A stretch of DNA of 34,231 nucleotides from a virus. The position numbers and the translations under genes are program-made. Under the pieces are notes generated by a model, which saw only the letters and a list, made by a program, of their open reading frames with translations, ran no database searches and was not told the DNA's origin. Numbering within the stretch: the first letter of the stretch is position 1; every line of letters begins with the position of its first letter. The DNA lies in IMG/VR virus record IMGVR_UViG_3300025030_000300, positions 1-34,231 of that record. One strand, 5' to 3'. This document shows, one piece after another, positions 21,073-29,240 of the stretch.

Positions 21073-22042
21073 CGGCCATATCTCCGGCTTCGTAGAGGTC
21101 GAGTTGGCCGTGCGCGTCGCGTTTGGCCGCCTCGACGTTCTTGACGGCCTGGGCGTAGTAGCTGGCCTTCAGCTCGATGCCGATGGCGCGGCGGTGATTC
21201 AGGATGGCGCCGTAGACTTCCGACCCCACACCCATGAACGGGGTCAGCACCACCTCGTTCTCGTTGGACCATAGGATGACGGCCCGCTCGATTACGTCGA
21301 GTTGGAGTGGATGCACGTGCCGCTCGTCATCGTCTTCTCGGGCTTTCTTGTGCGGCAGTACCCTGTCGAGCCGTACGTCATCCCAGAATGCGGAGGCGTA
21401 CTGACGCCAGATCCAATGGGAGTACCTGTTTTCGAGTTGACTCCCAGTCCATCCACGGTACCGCAGTGTGTCTGCTGGCATCTTGCGCTCGCCGGCATAG
21501 TCTGTCAATCCGGCAGGATGCGTTACCGGTACCGCATTCTGTCCGGCCCTGCGGAAGACAAGCAGGTAGTCGGCACTGGCGATCGAGCATCGCGTAGAGT
21601 CCTCGGTTAGGTTCTTGTGTGACAGGCTCTTCGTCATGGTCCGATTGCGAATGGTTAGCGGCTCCTTCCACACGTGGTATCGTGCGACGTATGCGAATCC
21701 ATATCGTTCATGGAGCCTGATGATCTCCCCCGGGAAGTCGCGTAGATGGTCCAGCCCGGTGTTACCAGTCGGAATGTCCATGCAATGGACGGCCGACATA
21801 CGGCCCGGCATTGTGAGCCGATGAATCCCTTTCACCACGAACTCGTAATGCTCGAAGAATTCGCCGTAATCGAGACAGTTGGACAGGTCGCGTGGATCCG
21901 ATGAGTACGTGTACAGCCCACCGAACGGCGGCGAATACAGGGACAGATGGATGGACCCCTCGCGTAGCGATTGCATGACCTCGATGCAGTCGCCACGGTA
22001 TAGCGCCCACCTGCTGGATATGGTTTGCTCCGCTACAGCCAC
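21062..22042 (-). CDS. DNA methyltransferase, N6-adenine/N4-cytosine, beta class (326 aa)
   Basis: GTG 22042 has AGGAGGAGG about 8 nt upstream. The catalytic motif IV is SPPF (residues 37-40) and the SAM-binding motif comes later (LTPFMGVGSEVYGAI at 266-280, then GIELKASYYAQAV). This circular order is typical of beta-class N4/N6 enzymes, and SPP(Y/F) leans towards N4-cytosine. The target is not evident. The gene overlaps the stop of the helicase before it. A methylase next to a SNF2-like helicase recurs in phage genomes and is thought to protect phage DNA from restriction; that role is inferred. Confidence 0.85.
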   Translation of the reverse strand: MAVAEQTISSRWALYRGDCIEVMQSLREGSIHLSLYSPPFGGLYTYSSDPRDLSNCLDYGEFFEHYEFVVKGIHRLTMPGRMSAVHCMDIPTGNTGLDHLRDFPGEIIRLHERYGFAYVARYHVWKEPLTIRNRTMTKSLSHKNLTEDSTRCSIASADYLLVFRRAGQNAVPVTHPAGLTDYAGERKMPADTLRYRGWTGSQLENRYSHWIWRQYASAFWDDVRLDRVLPHKKAREDDDERHVHPLQLDVIERAVILWSNENEVVLTPFMGVGSEVYGAILNHRRAIGIELKASYYAQAVKNVEAAKRDAHGQLDLYEAGDMADVL

Positions 22043-23538
22043 GATGGAACCTCCTCCTTGCGCGTGCAGGCATTGACCGCAACGATGCGATTGGCATCGC
22101 CCATGTGCGAGACAAGTTCAACGAACATCGCATCTGCGGCCGTAGCCTTGCGGGCCATGTTCTCGCTGACGTATTGCTCTCCCGTAGTGGCGATGATGTC
22201 TACGGTTACCGGACGTTTCTGGCCAAAGCGCCAGCAGCGGCGGATGGACTGGTAATGCTGCTCCCAGGAGTGGGACACGAACGCCACGACATGAGCGCAG
22301 CACTGGAGATTCAGGCCGTATCCGAAGATGCGACTCTTGCTGATCAGGCGTCTTGGGCCATCGGCGCCATGCCCGCATCCGGTAGTTCTGAATCGTGGCA
22401 TGTCGCACAAACAACGCTTGCCTAAGAACCACTCCACTGCCTTCTCCTTATAGTCGTCGTCGTGACGGCCGGCCACCTGTAGCGAATGCGGGAGCATGTC
22501 CTCGAGCATGTCGCCTTCGGCATTCAGATGACACCAAACGATTGACAGGTCATGCTGCGCTACCAGGTCGCTTACGAGTCCAATGCGTTCCTCCATTGTG
22601 CGCCTGCGTTCGTCGCGTTCCGCCCGCAGTCCGAACGCAGGCAACGTAAACAGCATCCCATCCGGTGGGCGCATTGGCTCGATGATGTGTTCATGCTCTA
22701 TCAGTGGTGGTAAGACGAAACCATCATCGGGAAAGCCAAGGTCGCTAGGCATCCGGCAGGCTCTGGCCCACGAGGCAACCCATCTCCAGAATGGCTGCAC
22801 GGCATGCCCCTTCAGTCGCCATTGGCCAATGGATTGCGACACTCGGAAGGATAATTTCGCGAAGTGATTTCCACCGCGTGCCGCCCGTGTATTGTGTTCC
22901 CGATCGCTACGCCAGTTCTTGACATCCTGGAGACGATGTTGCTTTGTCTCGTCCTGCTTGAAGAATCGCGACAGCATGTCCGTACGGCCAAGTTCGCCCA
23001 GCGCTTCGCTGCTTGTCCCAAGTTCGATGTAGTCGTTCGGTGCCGCGGTGGCCGTGCATAGGAGACGATACGGCACCTTTGACATGAAGCGCGTAACGCT
23101 TTTTTGCGTCGCCCCGGTGAAGTGCTTCAGGCAGCTCGATTCGTCGCACACCACAGCGGCAAAATCCTCCGGCTTGAAGTGGTGCAGCCGCTCATAGTTT
23201 GTGATGACGATACCGCCGCCGTGGTTTCCCTCTCTGGAGCGTTCAACCTCCATGCTGAACTTCGCGCCCTCGTCTACGGTCTGAGCGCTGACGGCTAGCG
23301 GCGCAAGGATGAGCACTGGACGGTTTGTTTTGCGCACGATGTTCTCGGCCCACACGAGCTGCATGGGGGTTTTGCCCAATCCGGTGCCGGCGAAGATTGC
23401 CGCTCGTCCTCTTCGCAATGCCCATTCGACCAGGTGCTTCTGGAAGTCGAAAAGGAAGTCAGGCATCCATAGTGGAGCGAAGCCGTGGCGCTCTCCTGAT
23501 TGCGACTTCTGTGCGATGAATTCAGCGTACGTAAGCAT
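22033..23538 (-). CDS. SNF2-type DEAD-like helicase (501 aa)
   Basis: ATG 23538 has GGAGG 7 nt upstream and overlaps the previous gene by 17 nt. Motif I is FAGTGLGKT (49-57), motif II CDESS (131-135), motif III CTATAAP, and motif VI QSIRRCWRFGQKRPV near the C-terminus, the Swi2/Snf2 signature. Residues about 375-420 contain CLCDMPRFRTTGCGHG, a Cys-rich insertion that may bind zinc. SF2 translocases of this type remodel or unwind DNA during phage replication or recombination. The methylase after it overlaps by 10 nt, so the two are probably co-translated. Confidence 0.85.
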   Translation of the reverse strand: MLTYAEFIAQKSQSGERHGFAPLWMPDFLFDFQKHLVEWALRRGRAAIFAGTGLGKTPMQLVWAENIVRKTNRPVLILAPLAVSAQTVDEGAKFSMEVERSREGNHGGGIVITNYERLHHFKPEDFAAVVCDESSCLKHFTGATQKSVTRFMSKVPYRLLCTATAAPNDYIELGTSSEALGELGRTDMLSRFFKQDETKQHRLQDVKNWRSDREHNTRAARGGNHFAKLSFRVSQSIGQWRLKGHAVQPFWRWVASWARACRMPSDLGFPDDGFVLPPLIEHEHIIEPMRPPDGMLFTLPAFGLRAERDERRRTMEERIGLVSDLVAQHDLSIVWCHLNAEGDMLEDMLPHSLQVAGRHDDDYKEKAVEWFLGKRCLCDMPRFRTTGCGHGADGPRRLISKSRIFGYGLNLQCCAHVVAFVSHSWEQHYQSIRRCWRFGQKRPVTVDIIATTGEQYVSENMARKATAADAMFVELVSHMGDANRIVAVNACTRKEEVPSWL

Positions 23539-24817
23539 TCGCGGCCTCCACCTCACGCTCCGACGGCCACCGCTTGCGGATCCCATTGAATGCGCCGCGC
23601 ACCCAGCCGGTGCCGTACTGTCGTGTGCGGGCCTTCGCGATGAGCCGCGCGAGAATCAGCGTGTCGCCCGAGACGTTGCCGACGACGCGGTACTGCTTCA
23701 GCTCGGCTAGCTCGCCGGCTTTCGTACGGATTCGCTCGCGGGCCTGGATTGGGTTAGTAGCGCCGCAGCATGGGCAGACTACGCCAGAAAACACCGCAAA
23801 ACACTGACTGCACGTGCGCAGCGGAATGGCGTCAGATGGGCGTTTCACGCGGCCATCGAGAGTCCACTTGCGCATCTCATCGGGCAATCCGTTCCGGAGG
23901 CAGTTGCCGGCATGGTCGAGGATGAGTAGGTCGCGTTTGCCGTCGTATGGACGCATGCCCCTCCCGACCATTTGTAGGTGCAGGGCCATGGACTGCGTCG
24001 GACGCGCGAGCACGACGCACGAGACGCGAGGAACGTCCACACCGTACAGGAGCAGGTCTGCACAGCAGACGATGCCGATGCGTCCCTCGCGCATCCTGTC
24101 GAGAATGACTCCCTGGGTGCGGCTAGTACCGTCCAGTTGGATGCCTCCGAGCATCTCCGCCAGGTGTTTGCTATGCTCGATGCCCGCGCCGAAAACGAGT
24201 GTGGTGCGCCCTTCCCCGAGCCTGCGCCAGGTCACCGCTACATCGGCCACGAGGTGCGGCCTGTCGATGGCCTGCGCGAGAGCGCCTGGCATGTAGTCTC
24301 CGCCGAGCCGCGGGACACCGGTTACGTCCAGAGTCGCTGGAGCAAATGCTCGCGCCGGTACGAGGTATCCTCCGGCGATTAGTTCGCCGGGCGCGGCTGC
24401 CTCCACGAGTGACTGGTAGACCTCGCCGAGCCCGCGGCCATCGGTGCGGCACGGAGTCGCCGTCATGCCGAGCCACCTCGCCGCGGGCCATCGGCTAAGC
24501 AGTGTGAGTTGCGCGTCATGGTTCAGGTGCGCCTCGTCGACCACGAGCAGCGCCGGCTCCGCCACGTCGCGCCGCTGGAGCATCGCGAGCGTCATGACCT
24601 GCGCCGGCGCATCGCCGATGTGCTCGTGCGCCTGTCGCACGAGCTCGCGGCGTGGCGCTACCACGACGACAGGGCCCTTCGCCGATGGCACGATGGCGCG
24701 AAGCATGTGCCCCTTGCCCGCCCCCGTAGGAGCGACGAGCAGCACGCGCTTCGCCCCCGCGCGATAGGCTGCGCGAAGGCGCTCGATGGCTAGCGTCTGG
24801 TACTGGCGTAGACTCAT
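23522..24817 (-). CDS. DEAH-box SF2 helicase (431 aa)
   Basis: ATG 24817 overlaps the upstream stop as ATGA; the longer frame is a mirror of the pentapeptide gene. Motifs seen: Q-like LRQYQ (3-7), Walker A APTGAGKG (29-36), DEAH (94-97), TAT (119-121), and motif VI QMVGRGMRP (282-290). Cysteines at 336, 339, 348, 350 and 351 form a probable zinc ribbon after the core. The C-terminal helical part resembles phage UvsW- or RecQ-like helicases only loosely. It should unwind branched DNA in replication or recombination, working beside the SNF2-like protein. Confidence 0.85.
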   Translation of the reverse strand: MSLRQYQTLAIERLRAAYRAGAKRVLLVAPTGAGKGHMLRAIVPSAKGPVVVVAPRRELVRQAHEHIGDAPAQVMTLAMLQRRDVAEPALLVVDEAHLNHDAQLTLLSRWPAARWLGMTATPCRTDGRGLGEVYQSLVEAAAPGELIAGGYLVPARAFAPATLDVTGVPRLGGDYMPGALAQAIDRPHLVADVAVTWRRLGEGRTTLVFGAGIEHSKHLAEMLGGIQLDGTSRTQGVILDRMREGRIGIVCCADLLLYGVDVPRVSCVVLARPTQSMALHLQMVGRGMRPYDGKRDLLILDHAGNCLRNGLPDEMRKWTLDGRVKRPSDAIPLRTCSQCFAVFSGVVCPCCGATNPIQARERIRTKAGELAELKQYRVVGNVSGDTLILARLIAKARTRQYGTGWVRGAFNGIRKRWPSEREVEAANAYVR

Positions 24818-25638
24818 GGCAGCACAGTGATACGCCGTGCTCGGAATTTGCCATTCGAGGTAGCGATGATGTCGGACACATGGGCGACTACAGCGACCAC
24901 GGGAATGTCCCCGTAACTCCGAGTCAACCATTCGCGCGATGCCAGGTAGATTCCTGGATGACAGTCCGTTTCCGTATCGACGGAGAAAACCGGCGCCATA
25001 TACTCGCCAGGCGTATACGTCTGTGTGCCCACATGGCGTGACCTGGCGGTGCGCCACGCGTGGACAAAACCCTCTACGTCCGGAGGGATTCCAGCCTCCG
25101 TCAGTGCGGCCGTAGCGTCCGGAACCTGCGCCGCAGGGTCGAGGCATGTGTCGCTGAGGTTCACGCCGCGGAGGTTCGCGTCGCCGAGGTCCGCGCCGCG
25201 GAGGTTCACGCCGCGGAGGTTCGCGTCGCCGAGGTCCGCGCCGCTGAGGTTCACGCCGCGGAGGTTCGCGTCGCCGAGGTCCGCGCCGCCGAGGTACGCG
25301 CTGCCGAGGTTCGCGCCGCTGAGGTCCGCGTCGCCGAGGTACGCGCTGCCGAGGTTCGCGCCGCTGAGGTCCGCGTCGCCGAGGTACGCGCTGCCGAGGT
25401 TCGCGCCGCTGAGGTTCACGCCGCGGAGGTTCGCGCCGCTGAGGTCCGCGCTGCCGAGGTTCGCGCCGCTGAGGTCCGCGTCGCCGAGGTACGCGCTGCC
25501 GAGGTCCGCGCCGCTGAGGTTCACGCCGCGGAGGTTCGCGCGGACGAGGACCGCGCTGCCGAGGTTCGCGCGAACCCCCCCCGGCTTACGGCGCACCCAC
25601 GCCGCATGTAGCCGTAATGTTTCGGTGAGGTTAGCCAT
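24814..25638 (-). CDS. Pentapeptide-repeat protein with DUF5758-like C-terminus (274 aa)
   Basis: ATG 25638 has GGAGA 8 nt upstream. After a basic N-terminus, residues about 24-170 are roughly 29 pentapeptides of the A(D/N)LxX type (ADLSG, ANLGS, AYLGD, VNLSG), which fold as a right-handed four-sided beta-helix. The C-terminal 100 residues (GFVHAWRTARS, YTPGEYMAPVFSVDTETDCH, VVAVVAHVSDIIATSNGKFR) match the DUF5758 pattern. Pentapeptide proteins such as MfpA and Qnr mimic DNA and bind gyrase. Here such a role is a guess. The DNA repeats are 15-45 nt and near-identical, so copy number may vary. Confidence 0.8.
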   Translation of the reverse strand: MANLTETLRLHAAWVRRKPGGVRANLGSAVLVRANLRGVNLSGADLGSAYLGDADLSGANLGSADLSGANLRGVNLSGANLGSAYLGDADLSGANLGSAYLGDADLSGANLGSAYLGGADLGDANLRGVNLSGADLGDANLRGVNLRGADLGDANLRGVNLSDTCLDPAAQVPDATAALTEAGIPPDVEGFVHAWRTARSRHVGTQTYTPGEYMAPVFSVDTETDCHPGIYLASREWLTRSYGDIPVVAVVAHVSDIIATSNGKFRARRITVLP

Positions 25639-26425
25639 TGCACGATCTCCATTCCCACAGGCGCCGTAGCGCCAGGAACGCCTGCCAGTGGTCTTCCATG
25701 TCACTGGCCAGAATGAGCCGCGGCTCGATGCGGTCGCCTTCGGTCTTCGGAATTCGGACGATGACGCCGGCCACGTCGCTGATACCGTCGAGACGTTCGA
25801 CGGCACGGACGTATGCGGCGAGCTGAATCGAGTACTCCGGGTAGATGTCGCGCGAGGACTTCCAATCAACTACGACAGTGATCTCGGGACCGACTCGCAG
25901 GCGAGCGAGCATGTCAAGGCGCCCGGCGTAGCGATGCTCAGGGTGCCATACCTGCCGCTCGGTATCTAGCACGGTGAATCGCGTCTCGTCGGCCCACTGC
26001 TGCCACTGCTCTAGCGCGGCGAGCTGCGATTCTGAGAGGTCAGGCAGCGGCTTGTCCGTGAGCCGCGCCTCGATGGCCTCATGAATCCGCGTGCCCCAGT
26101 CCATCGCTCTGCGCGACTCACGCATGTAGGAGTATTTCCCTGCGGCGGCGCCGACGAGGTCGCAGGCGACCTGCGCCGCCTCCGGCCATACTGCAGACGG
26201 GTCAGTGAGCACGCGAGCGAGGCCGTCCGTTGGAGCGCTGAGCACGCGCCGCATCGCATCGAGCATGTGCGCCCGCTCCAGCTTGGCGGCCCACGGGACG
26301 AGAGCCTCCTTGGCGAGGAGCGCCAAGATTGAGGTCACGCGTGGGGCCTCGCCGGCCGCGAGCCTGGCCGTCGCCGGCCAGGCGTCGCGGAGCTCAGGGA
26401 TGATGTAGCGGTCGCGGCTAGGCAT
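25631..26425 (-). CDS. PD-(D/E)XK nuclease, RecB/Cas4-like exonuclease (264 aa)
   Basis: ATG 26425 overlaps the preceding stop by one base. The motifs run GTRIHEAIE (His115), RYAGRLDML (Asp171), VVVDWKSSRD (Asp187-x-Lys189) and SIQLAAYVRAV (Gln201), the RecB-family nuclease set. The size fits phage single-strand or 5'-3' exonucleases that act with a recombinase. It lies directly after the DUF669 gene and the Sak4-like gene, giving a recombination cassette of ATPase, ssDNA-binding-like protein and exonuclease. Polarity and substrate cannot be read from sequence. Confidence 0.85.
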   Translation of the reverse strand: MPSRDRYIIPELRDAWPATARLAAGEAPRVTSILALLAKEALVPWAAKLERAHMLDAMRRVLSAPTDGLARVLTDPSAVWPEAAQVACDLVGAAAGKYSYMRESRRAMDWGTRIHEAIEARLTDKPLPDLSESQLAALEQWQQWADETRFTVLDTERQVWHPEHRYAGRLDMLARLRVGPEITVVVDWKSSRDIYPEYSIQLAAYVRAVERLDGISDVAGVIVRIPKTEGDRIEPRLILASDMEDHWQAFLALRRLWEWRSCNG

Positions 26426-26835
26426 CAGAACGGCACGTCCACGTCAGACGGCGGCGGAGGCGGCGCTACCTGTCGCTTCGCCTTCGACGGTGCGAGGTAT
26501 GACTTGACACGATTCTTGTCGCCGTACTTCTCGTCGTGCTCGGTCTCGAGCCGTACGCGGACGTTGGCGTCAGAGAAGTTCTCGGCCTCGAGGTCCTCGC
26601 CCTCCTGGAATCCGCATGCGTCGCACAGTGCGCGAAGCCGCCACGCCGCAGGCCCGGCGAGCATGACATGGTCGTACACGTAGCGCTGACCCGCATCGGT
26701 GTAGACGGCCAGTGTGAGCGAGAGCATGTCATTTCCGTTTTTTGACGTTCGCTGCTCGCATGCATGGATGGTGGCATCGTACGTGCCGTCGGGCAGTAGC
26801 CCAGTGTCGTTCGGTCCGGGTGCCTTGAAGCTCAT
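26425..26835 (-). CDS. DUF669 ssDNA-binding-like protein (136 aa)
   Basis: ATG 26835 follows AAGGAG by 5 nt. The sequence LLPDGTYDATIHACEQRTSK then NGNDMLSLTLAVY, with VYDHVMLAGPAAWRLRALCD after it, is typical of DUF669 (phage OB-fold-like ssDNA binders and inhibitors of RecBCD or similar). The C-terminus is Pro-rich and ends DVDVPF, like the acidic tail of SSB proteins that recruits partners. It is paralogous to the protein at 28678-29190. It overlaps the exonuclease start by one base. A role in covering ssDNA in recombination is inferred. Confidence 0.8.
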   Translation of the reverse strand: MSFKAPGPNDTGLLPDGTYDATIHACEQRTSKNGNDMLSLTLAVYTDAGQRYVYDHVMLAGPAAWRLRALCDACGFQEGEDLEAENFSDANVRVRLETEHDEKYGDKNRVKSYLAPSKAKRQVAPPPPPSDVDVPF

Positions 26836-26837
26836 GT

Positions 26838-27833
26838 CTACTCCTTATCGGCCATTCGTTTGAGCATGTTCTGCTCGGCGATCCCTGCCGCAGCTACGAC
26901 GCCGCGAAGTGCTGCTACGCCGGCATCTGCCTCTTGCTGCTCCTGCGCGAGCTTCGTCTCCGCCCACGCCAGCATTGCCGAGGCTTTGTCCGGCGGGAGC
27001 TCGGCCAGTGCGCCCACGCCTACGCGAGCGAGCATCGCGTCGATGGCGGGAGCATCGATGCGGCCGGCCTTGCGCAGCAGTGTCACTGCCTGCGTGAGCC
27101 GCGCGATCACGTCCGGCTCTGCGAGCATCTGAGGCGTCGCAGGCGTCTCGATTGCTGCGGCGCCGTAGCGCTCCGCCAGCGCGGCGTACGTCGCCGGGAT
27201 CACGTCGCCGATGGCGAGCTGCGCGACGCGGCTCTTGACTACGACCGCCATCCGCTCCTTGCCGCGGAGCTCGAGGCGCAAGACGAGATCGAAGAGGTAG
27301 TCGAGCTTCGCCATCGCATCGAACGTCGTGCCAGCCTCCACGACCTCGCTCCCGCGCCGCTCCCACCGCGTCTTCGCATGCGCGGTCAGGATCACGCTCA
27401 TGTCCAGGCGCAGGAGCAGATGGAGCAAGCGCTTCAGCTCGCGGTCCGCCCTCCCCTTGTGCCGGCCGTACTCGGTGCCGTCGAACCCTCGCGCCGGGTC
27501 TGCCATCCTTTGCGCCGATGCGTCACAGAGTCCTTGGTAGATGACGGTGATCGGGTCGATGATGCACGTGCGGTAGGCGTGACGCTCAGTGAGGAGCGCC
27601 GTGACCTCGGCCGTGACTTCGGCGAGGTCGATGGAGGCGAATCGAGCCCCCCCCCGCTCGCGCAGGAGCGCGGCATACTGCGGCCTCTCCGCGCCGCGCT
27701 CACCATCGATGACGTACGGGCTCGGGAACTGTAGCGCGAGCGTCGTCTTGCCAACGCCGGGCTCGCCGTACAAGAGTAGCTTGAGTCGCGCTGCGCTCGG
27801 CGCTGGCAGGGTACCTCTCAGTGTGGTCATCAT
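26838..27833 (-). CDS. Sak4-like RecA-family ATPase (331 aa)
   Basis: ATG 27833 (MM start) has GAGGAG 5 nt upstream. Walker A is YGEPGVGKT (22-30), Walker B-like CIIDPIT (90-96), and SVILTAHAKTRWERRG fits the sensor region. Sequence and length match the phage AAA_24/Sak4 group, single-strand annealing or RecA-like ATPases in recombination modules. The DUF669 gene follows after 2 nt. A perfect pseudoknot-forming region lies in its leader (27855-27921), suggesting translational control. A 9-nt C run on the plus strand (27647-27655) falls within the gene. Confidence 0.85.
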   Translation of the reverse strand: MMTTLRGTLPAPSAARLKLLLYGEPGVGKTTLALQFPSPYVIDGERGAERPQYAALLRERGGARFASIDLAEVTAEVTALLTERHAYRTCIIDPITVIYQGLCDASAQRMADPARGFDGTEYGRHKGRADRELKRLLHLLLRLDMSVILTAHAKTRWERRGSEVVEAGTTFDAMAKLDYLFDLVLRLELRGKERMAVVVKSRVAQLAIGDVIPATYAALAERYGAAAIETPATPQMLAEPDVIARLTQAVTLLRKAGRIDAPAIDAMLARVGVGALAELPPDKASAMLAWAETKLAQEQQEADAGVAALRGVVAAAGIAEQNMLKRMADKE

Positions 27834-27854
27834 CGTACTCCTCGAGGATAGACG

Positions 27855-27921
27855 CCCCGCCCGGGGATGATGAGATGCGACGGCCGGCCCGGGCGGGGAC
27901 GAGGGTGTACCCGGCCGTCGC
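27855..27921 (-). ncRNA. Predicted H-type RNA pseudoknot upstream of the Sak4-like gene
   Basis: On the minus strand, arm GCGACGGCCGG (27921-27911) pairs with CCGGCCGTCGC (27887-27877) over 11 perfect bp. CCCCGCCCGGG (27898-27888) pairs with CCCGGGCGGGG (27865-27855) over 11 perfect bp. The two stems interlock in order 1-2-1'-2', with loops of 12, 0 and 11 nt, so they can stack coaxially as one pseudoknot, or act as two alternative hairpins. The element ends 11 nt before the Shine-Dalgarno region and lies between the stop of the previous gene (27929) and the Sak4-like start. Confidence 0.7.
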
Positions 27922-27928
27922 GATGGGA

Positions 27929-28171
27929 CTAGGTGATCGGCGTGGCGAGCGTGCCCATGCGCCGCAGCGCCTCCTGGCGAGCGTCGAGGTCGGCCTGGGC
28001 CGACGCGATGACGCTCTCGTAGGCGAGCCGCGCGGCATCGGCGCGGGTCTGGAGGGTCCCCCACCGCGAGTGCAGGCGCTCCGCTGCCCTGAACGGGTCG
28101 CGGGGGGCGCCGCGCGGCTTGCGCGGACGAGTGGGGGTGGACGGGTCGATCGGCTTGCGTGGTCTACCCAT
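27929..28171 (-). CDS. Small basic protein (80 aa)
   Basis: ATG 28171 overlaps the preceding stop by one base (TAATG). The protein begins MGRPRKPIDPSTPTRPRKPR, a Pro/Arg/Lys-rich, AT-hook-like stretch (GRPRKP is the core AT-hook motif), followed by a helix with a heptad-like pattern (ARLAYESVIASAQADLDARQ). It may bind DNA or histone-like host protein. No family recognised. It is the last gene before the pseudoknot leader. Confidence 0.65.
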   Translation of the reverse strand: MGRPRKPIDPSTPTRPRKPRGAPRDPFRAAERLHSRWGTLQTRADAARLAYESVIASAQADLDARQEALRRMGTLATPIT

Positions 28172-28389
28172 TATGACTCCTCTCGCGACCGTGAGACGTG
28201 CGCCGCTCGGCGCACGAGAGCTGGCCAGACCTCGCGGTCGCGGGCGAGATCGGCGGCATGGTGGCGGGTCCAATCCGCGAGCCGGCCGTGGAGCCGGACG
28301 CGGATGCGGTAGCGGGCGCGGAGAGCGCCGAGCGCGAGGGCTACGAGCCCCCACGCGCCAGCGCCGTAGACGAGGAGGCGGGCGAGCAT
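28171..28389 (-). CDS. Small membrane protein (72 aa)
   Basis: ATG 28389 overlaps the upstream stop by one base. Residues 4-24 (RLLVYGAGAWGLVALALGAL) form one transmembrane segment, followed by a strongly basic, Arg-rich tail, so the tail should be cytoplasmic. No family recognised. Its location in the early operon makes a lysis role less likely than a host-membrane-directed one. It is co-translated with its neighbours. Confidence 0.6.
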   Translation of the reverse strand: MLARLLVYGAGAWGLVALALGALRARYRIRVRLHGRLADWTRHHAADLARDREVWPALVRRAAHVSRSREES

Positions 28390-28676
28390 CAGTACCTCCC
28401 GCTCTCCGAGCGGCGGGCGCGGTCGAGCTCCTCGTGCTCACGGCGCCAGTGGCGGCGCTGGGCCAGGAGCCGGCGCACGCCTCGGCGCAGCACGTACCGC
28501 AGCACGGGGTCCGTGATGGTGCGTTGCCAGCGCCACAGGGAGCGGGCGTCGCGCTCCGCCGCATCGATGGCAGCCTCGCAGTCAGCCATCTCGTCGAGGC
28601 GCGGATCCTCGTCGTCGCCGTACCACCACGCGGGCGGCGTGGTCTTCCACTCGTCGTACCCGGGTAGGTCTTCCAT
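28389..28676 (-). CDS. Hypothetical acidic/basic protein (95 aa)
   Basis: ATG 28676 follows a strong GAGGAGG (with TAGC spacer) and lies one nt after the preceding stop codon (28678-28680). The N-terminus is acidic (MEDLPGYDEWKTTPPAWWYG, DDEDPRLDEM); the C-terminus is an Arg-rich helix (RGVRRLLAQRRHWRREHEEL). A charge-separated helical protein like this may bind nucleic acid or a partner. No family recognised. It overlaps the following gene by one base. Confidence 0.6.
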   Translation of the reverse strand: MEDLPGYDEWKTTPPAWWYGDDEDPRLDEMADCEAAIDAAERDARSLWRWQRTITDPVLRYVLRRGVRRLLAQRRHWRREHEELDRARRSESGRY

Positions 28677-28677
28677 G

Positions 28678-29190
28678 CTACCCCCTCCTCGCCGCCCCGA
28701 TCGCCAGCATGCGCCGGCGGAGATCCTCGCGCTCCGCGACGAGCCGGTCCTGGAGCGCCGGGTCCGCGGCGAAACCGAGCGCTGTGGTGATGGTGGAGTA
28801 GCGCTCGGCCAGCGCGACGATGTCCTCGTGGCGGGCCAGGAGCCCGCGCGTCGCGACGGTGTCAGCGTGGCGAGAAGGGGCCTCAGCCTCGTCGGGTACC
28901 GGATGGACCCTGCGAAGAACATCCCCGAGCTTTACGGACCTGCTTCGGGAGTACAGGACCGCGAGGCGCCAGGCTGCGGGGCCTTCGAGCATCACGTAGT
29001 CGTTGACCCAAGCATCTCGGCCGGCGCCGGGGATGCGCAGTGTGACCTTAAGCATCGGCGTGCCCGACTTGCTCATCACCTCCTCGCAGTCGCGGATGAC
29101 GGCATCGTAGGTGCCGTCCGGTAGCAGCGTACGCTCGTAGGTGCCGTCCGGTAGCAGCGTACGCTCGTAGTACTTCCTCGTCATCGTCAT
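28678..29190 (-). CDS. DUF669 paralogue with 10-residue tandem duplication (170 aa)
   Basis: The first gene after the early promoter. ATG 29190 or ATG 29184 could start it; the SD GAGGAG spaces better with 29184. Residues about 18-70 (LPDGTYDAVIRDCEEVMSKS, GTPMLKVTLRI, NDYVMLEGPAAWRLAVL) match the DUF669 protein at 26425. The C-terminal half differs: an amphipathic helical region, not the Pro-rich DVPF tail. YERTLLPDGT occurs twice in tandem near the start. It may be a divergent copy that regulates or supplements the other, for example binding ssDNA early. Confidence 0.7.
   Translation of the reverse strand: MTMTRKYYERTLLPDGTYERTLLPDGTYDAVIRDCEEVMSKSGTPMLKVTLRIPGAGRDAWVNDYVMLEGPAAWRLAVLYSRSRSVKLGDVLRRVHPVPDEAEAPSRHADTVATRGLLARHEDIVALAERYSTITTALGFAADPALQDRLVAEREDLRRRMLAIGAARRG
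29107..29166 (-). repeat. 30-bp exact tandem duplication in the DUF669 paralogue
   Basis: Two identical 30-nt units (29107-29136 and 29137-29166) encode YERTLLPDGT twice, with a short partial third start. The frame is kept. Recent slippage is likely because the copies have no differences. Confidence 0.95.
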
Positions 29191-29240
29191 CTCTCCTCTC
29201 GTCTCCGCGCCTTCGAGGGGGCGCGGTCCCTGTCTGCTAT

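Noticed and set aside
25025-25669. Plus-strand repeat-rich frames opposite the pentapeptide gene
   Set aside because: Antisense image of the pentapeptide repeats; the minus-strand frame has the A(D/N)LxX pattern and a DUF5758-like end.
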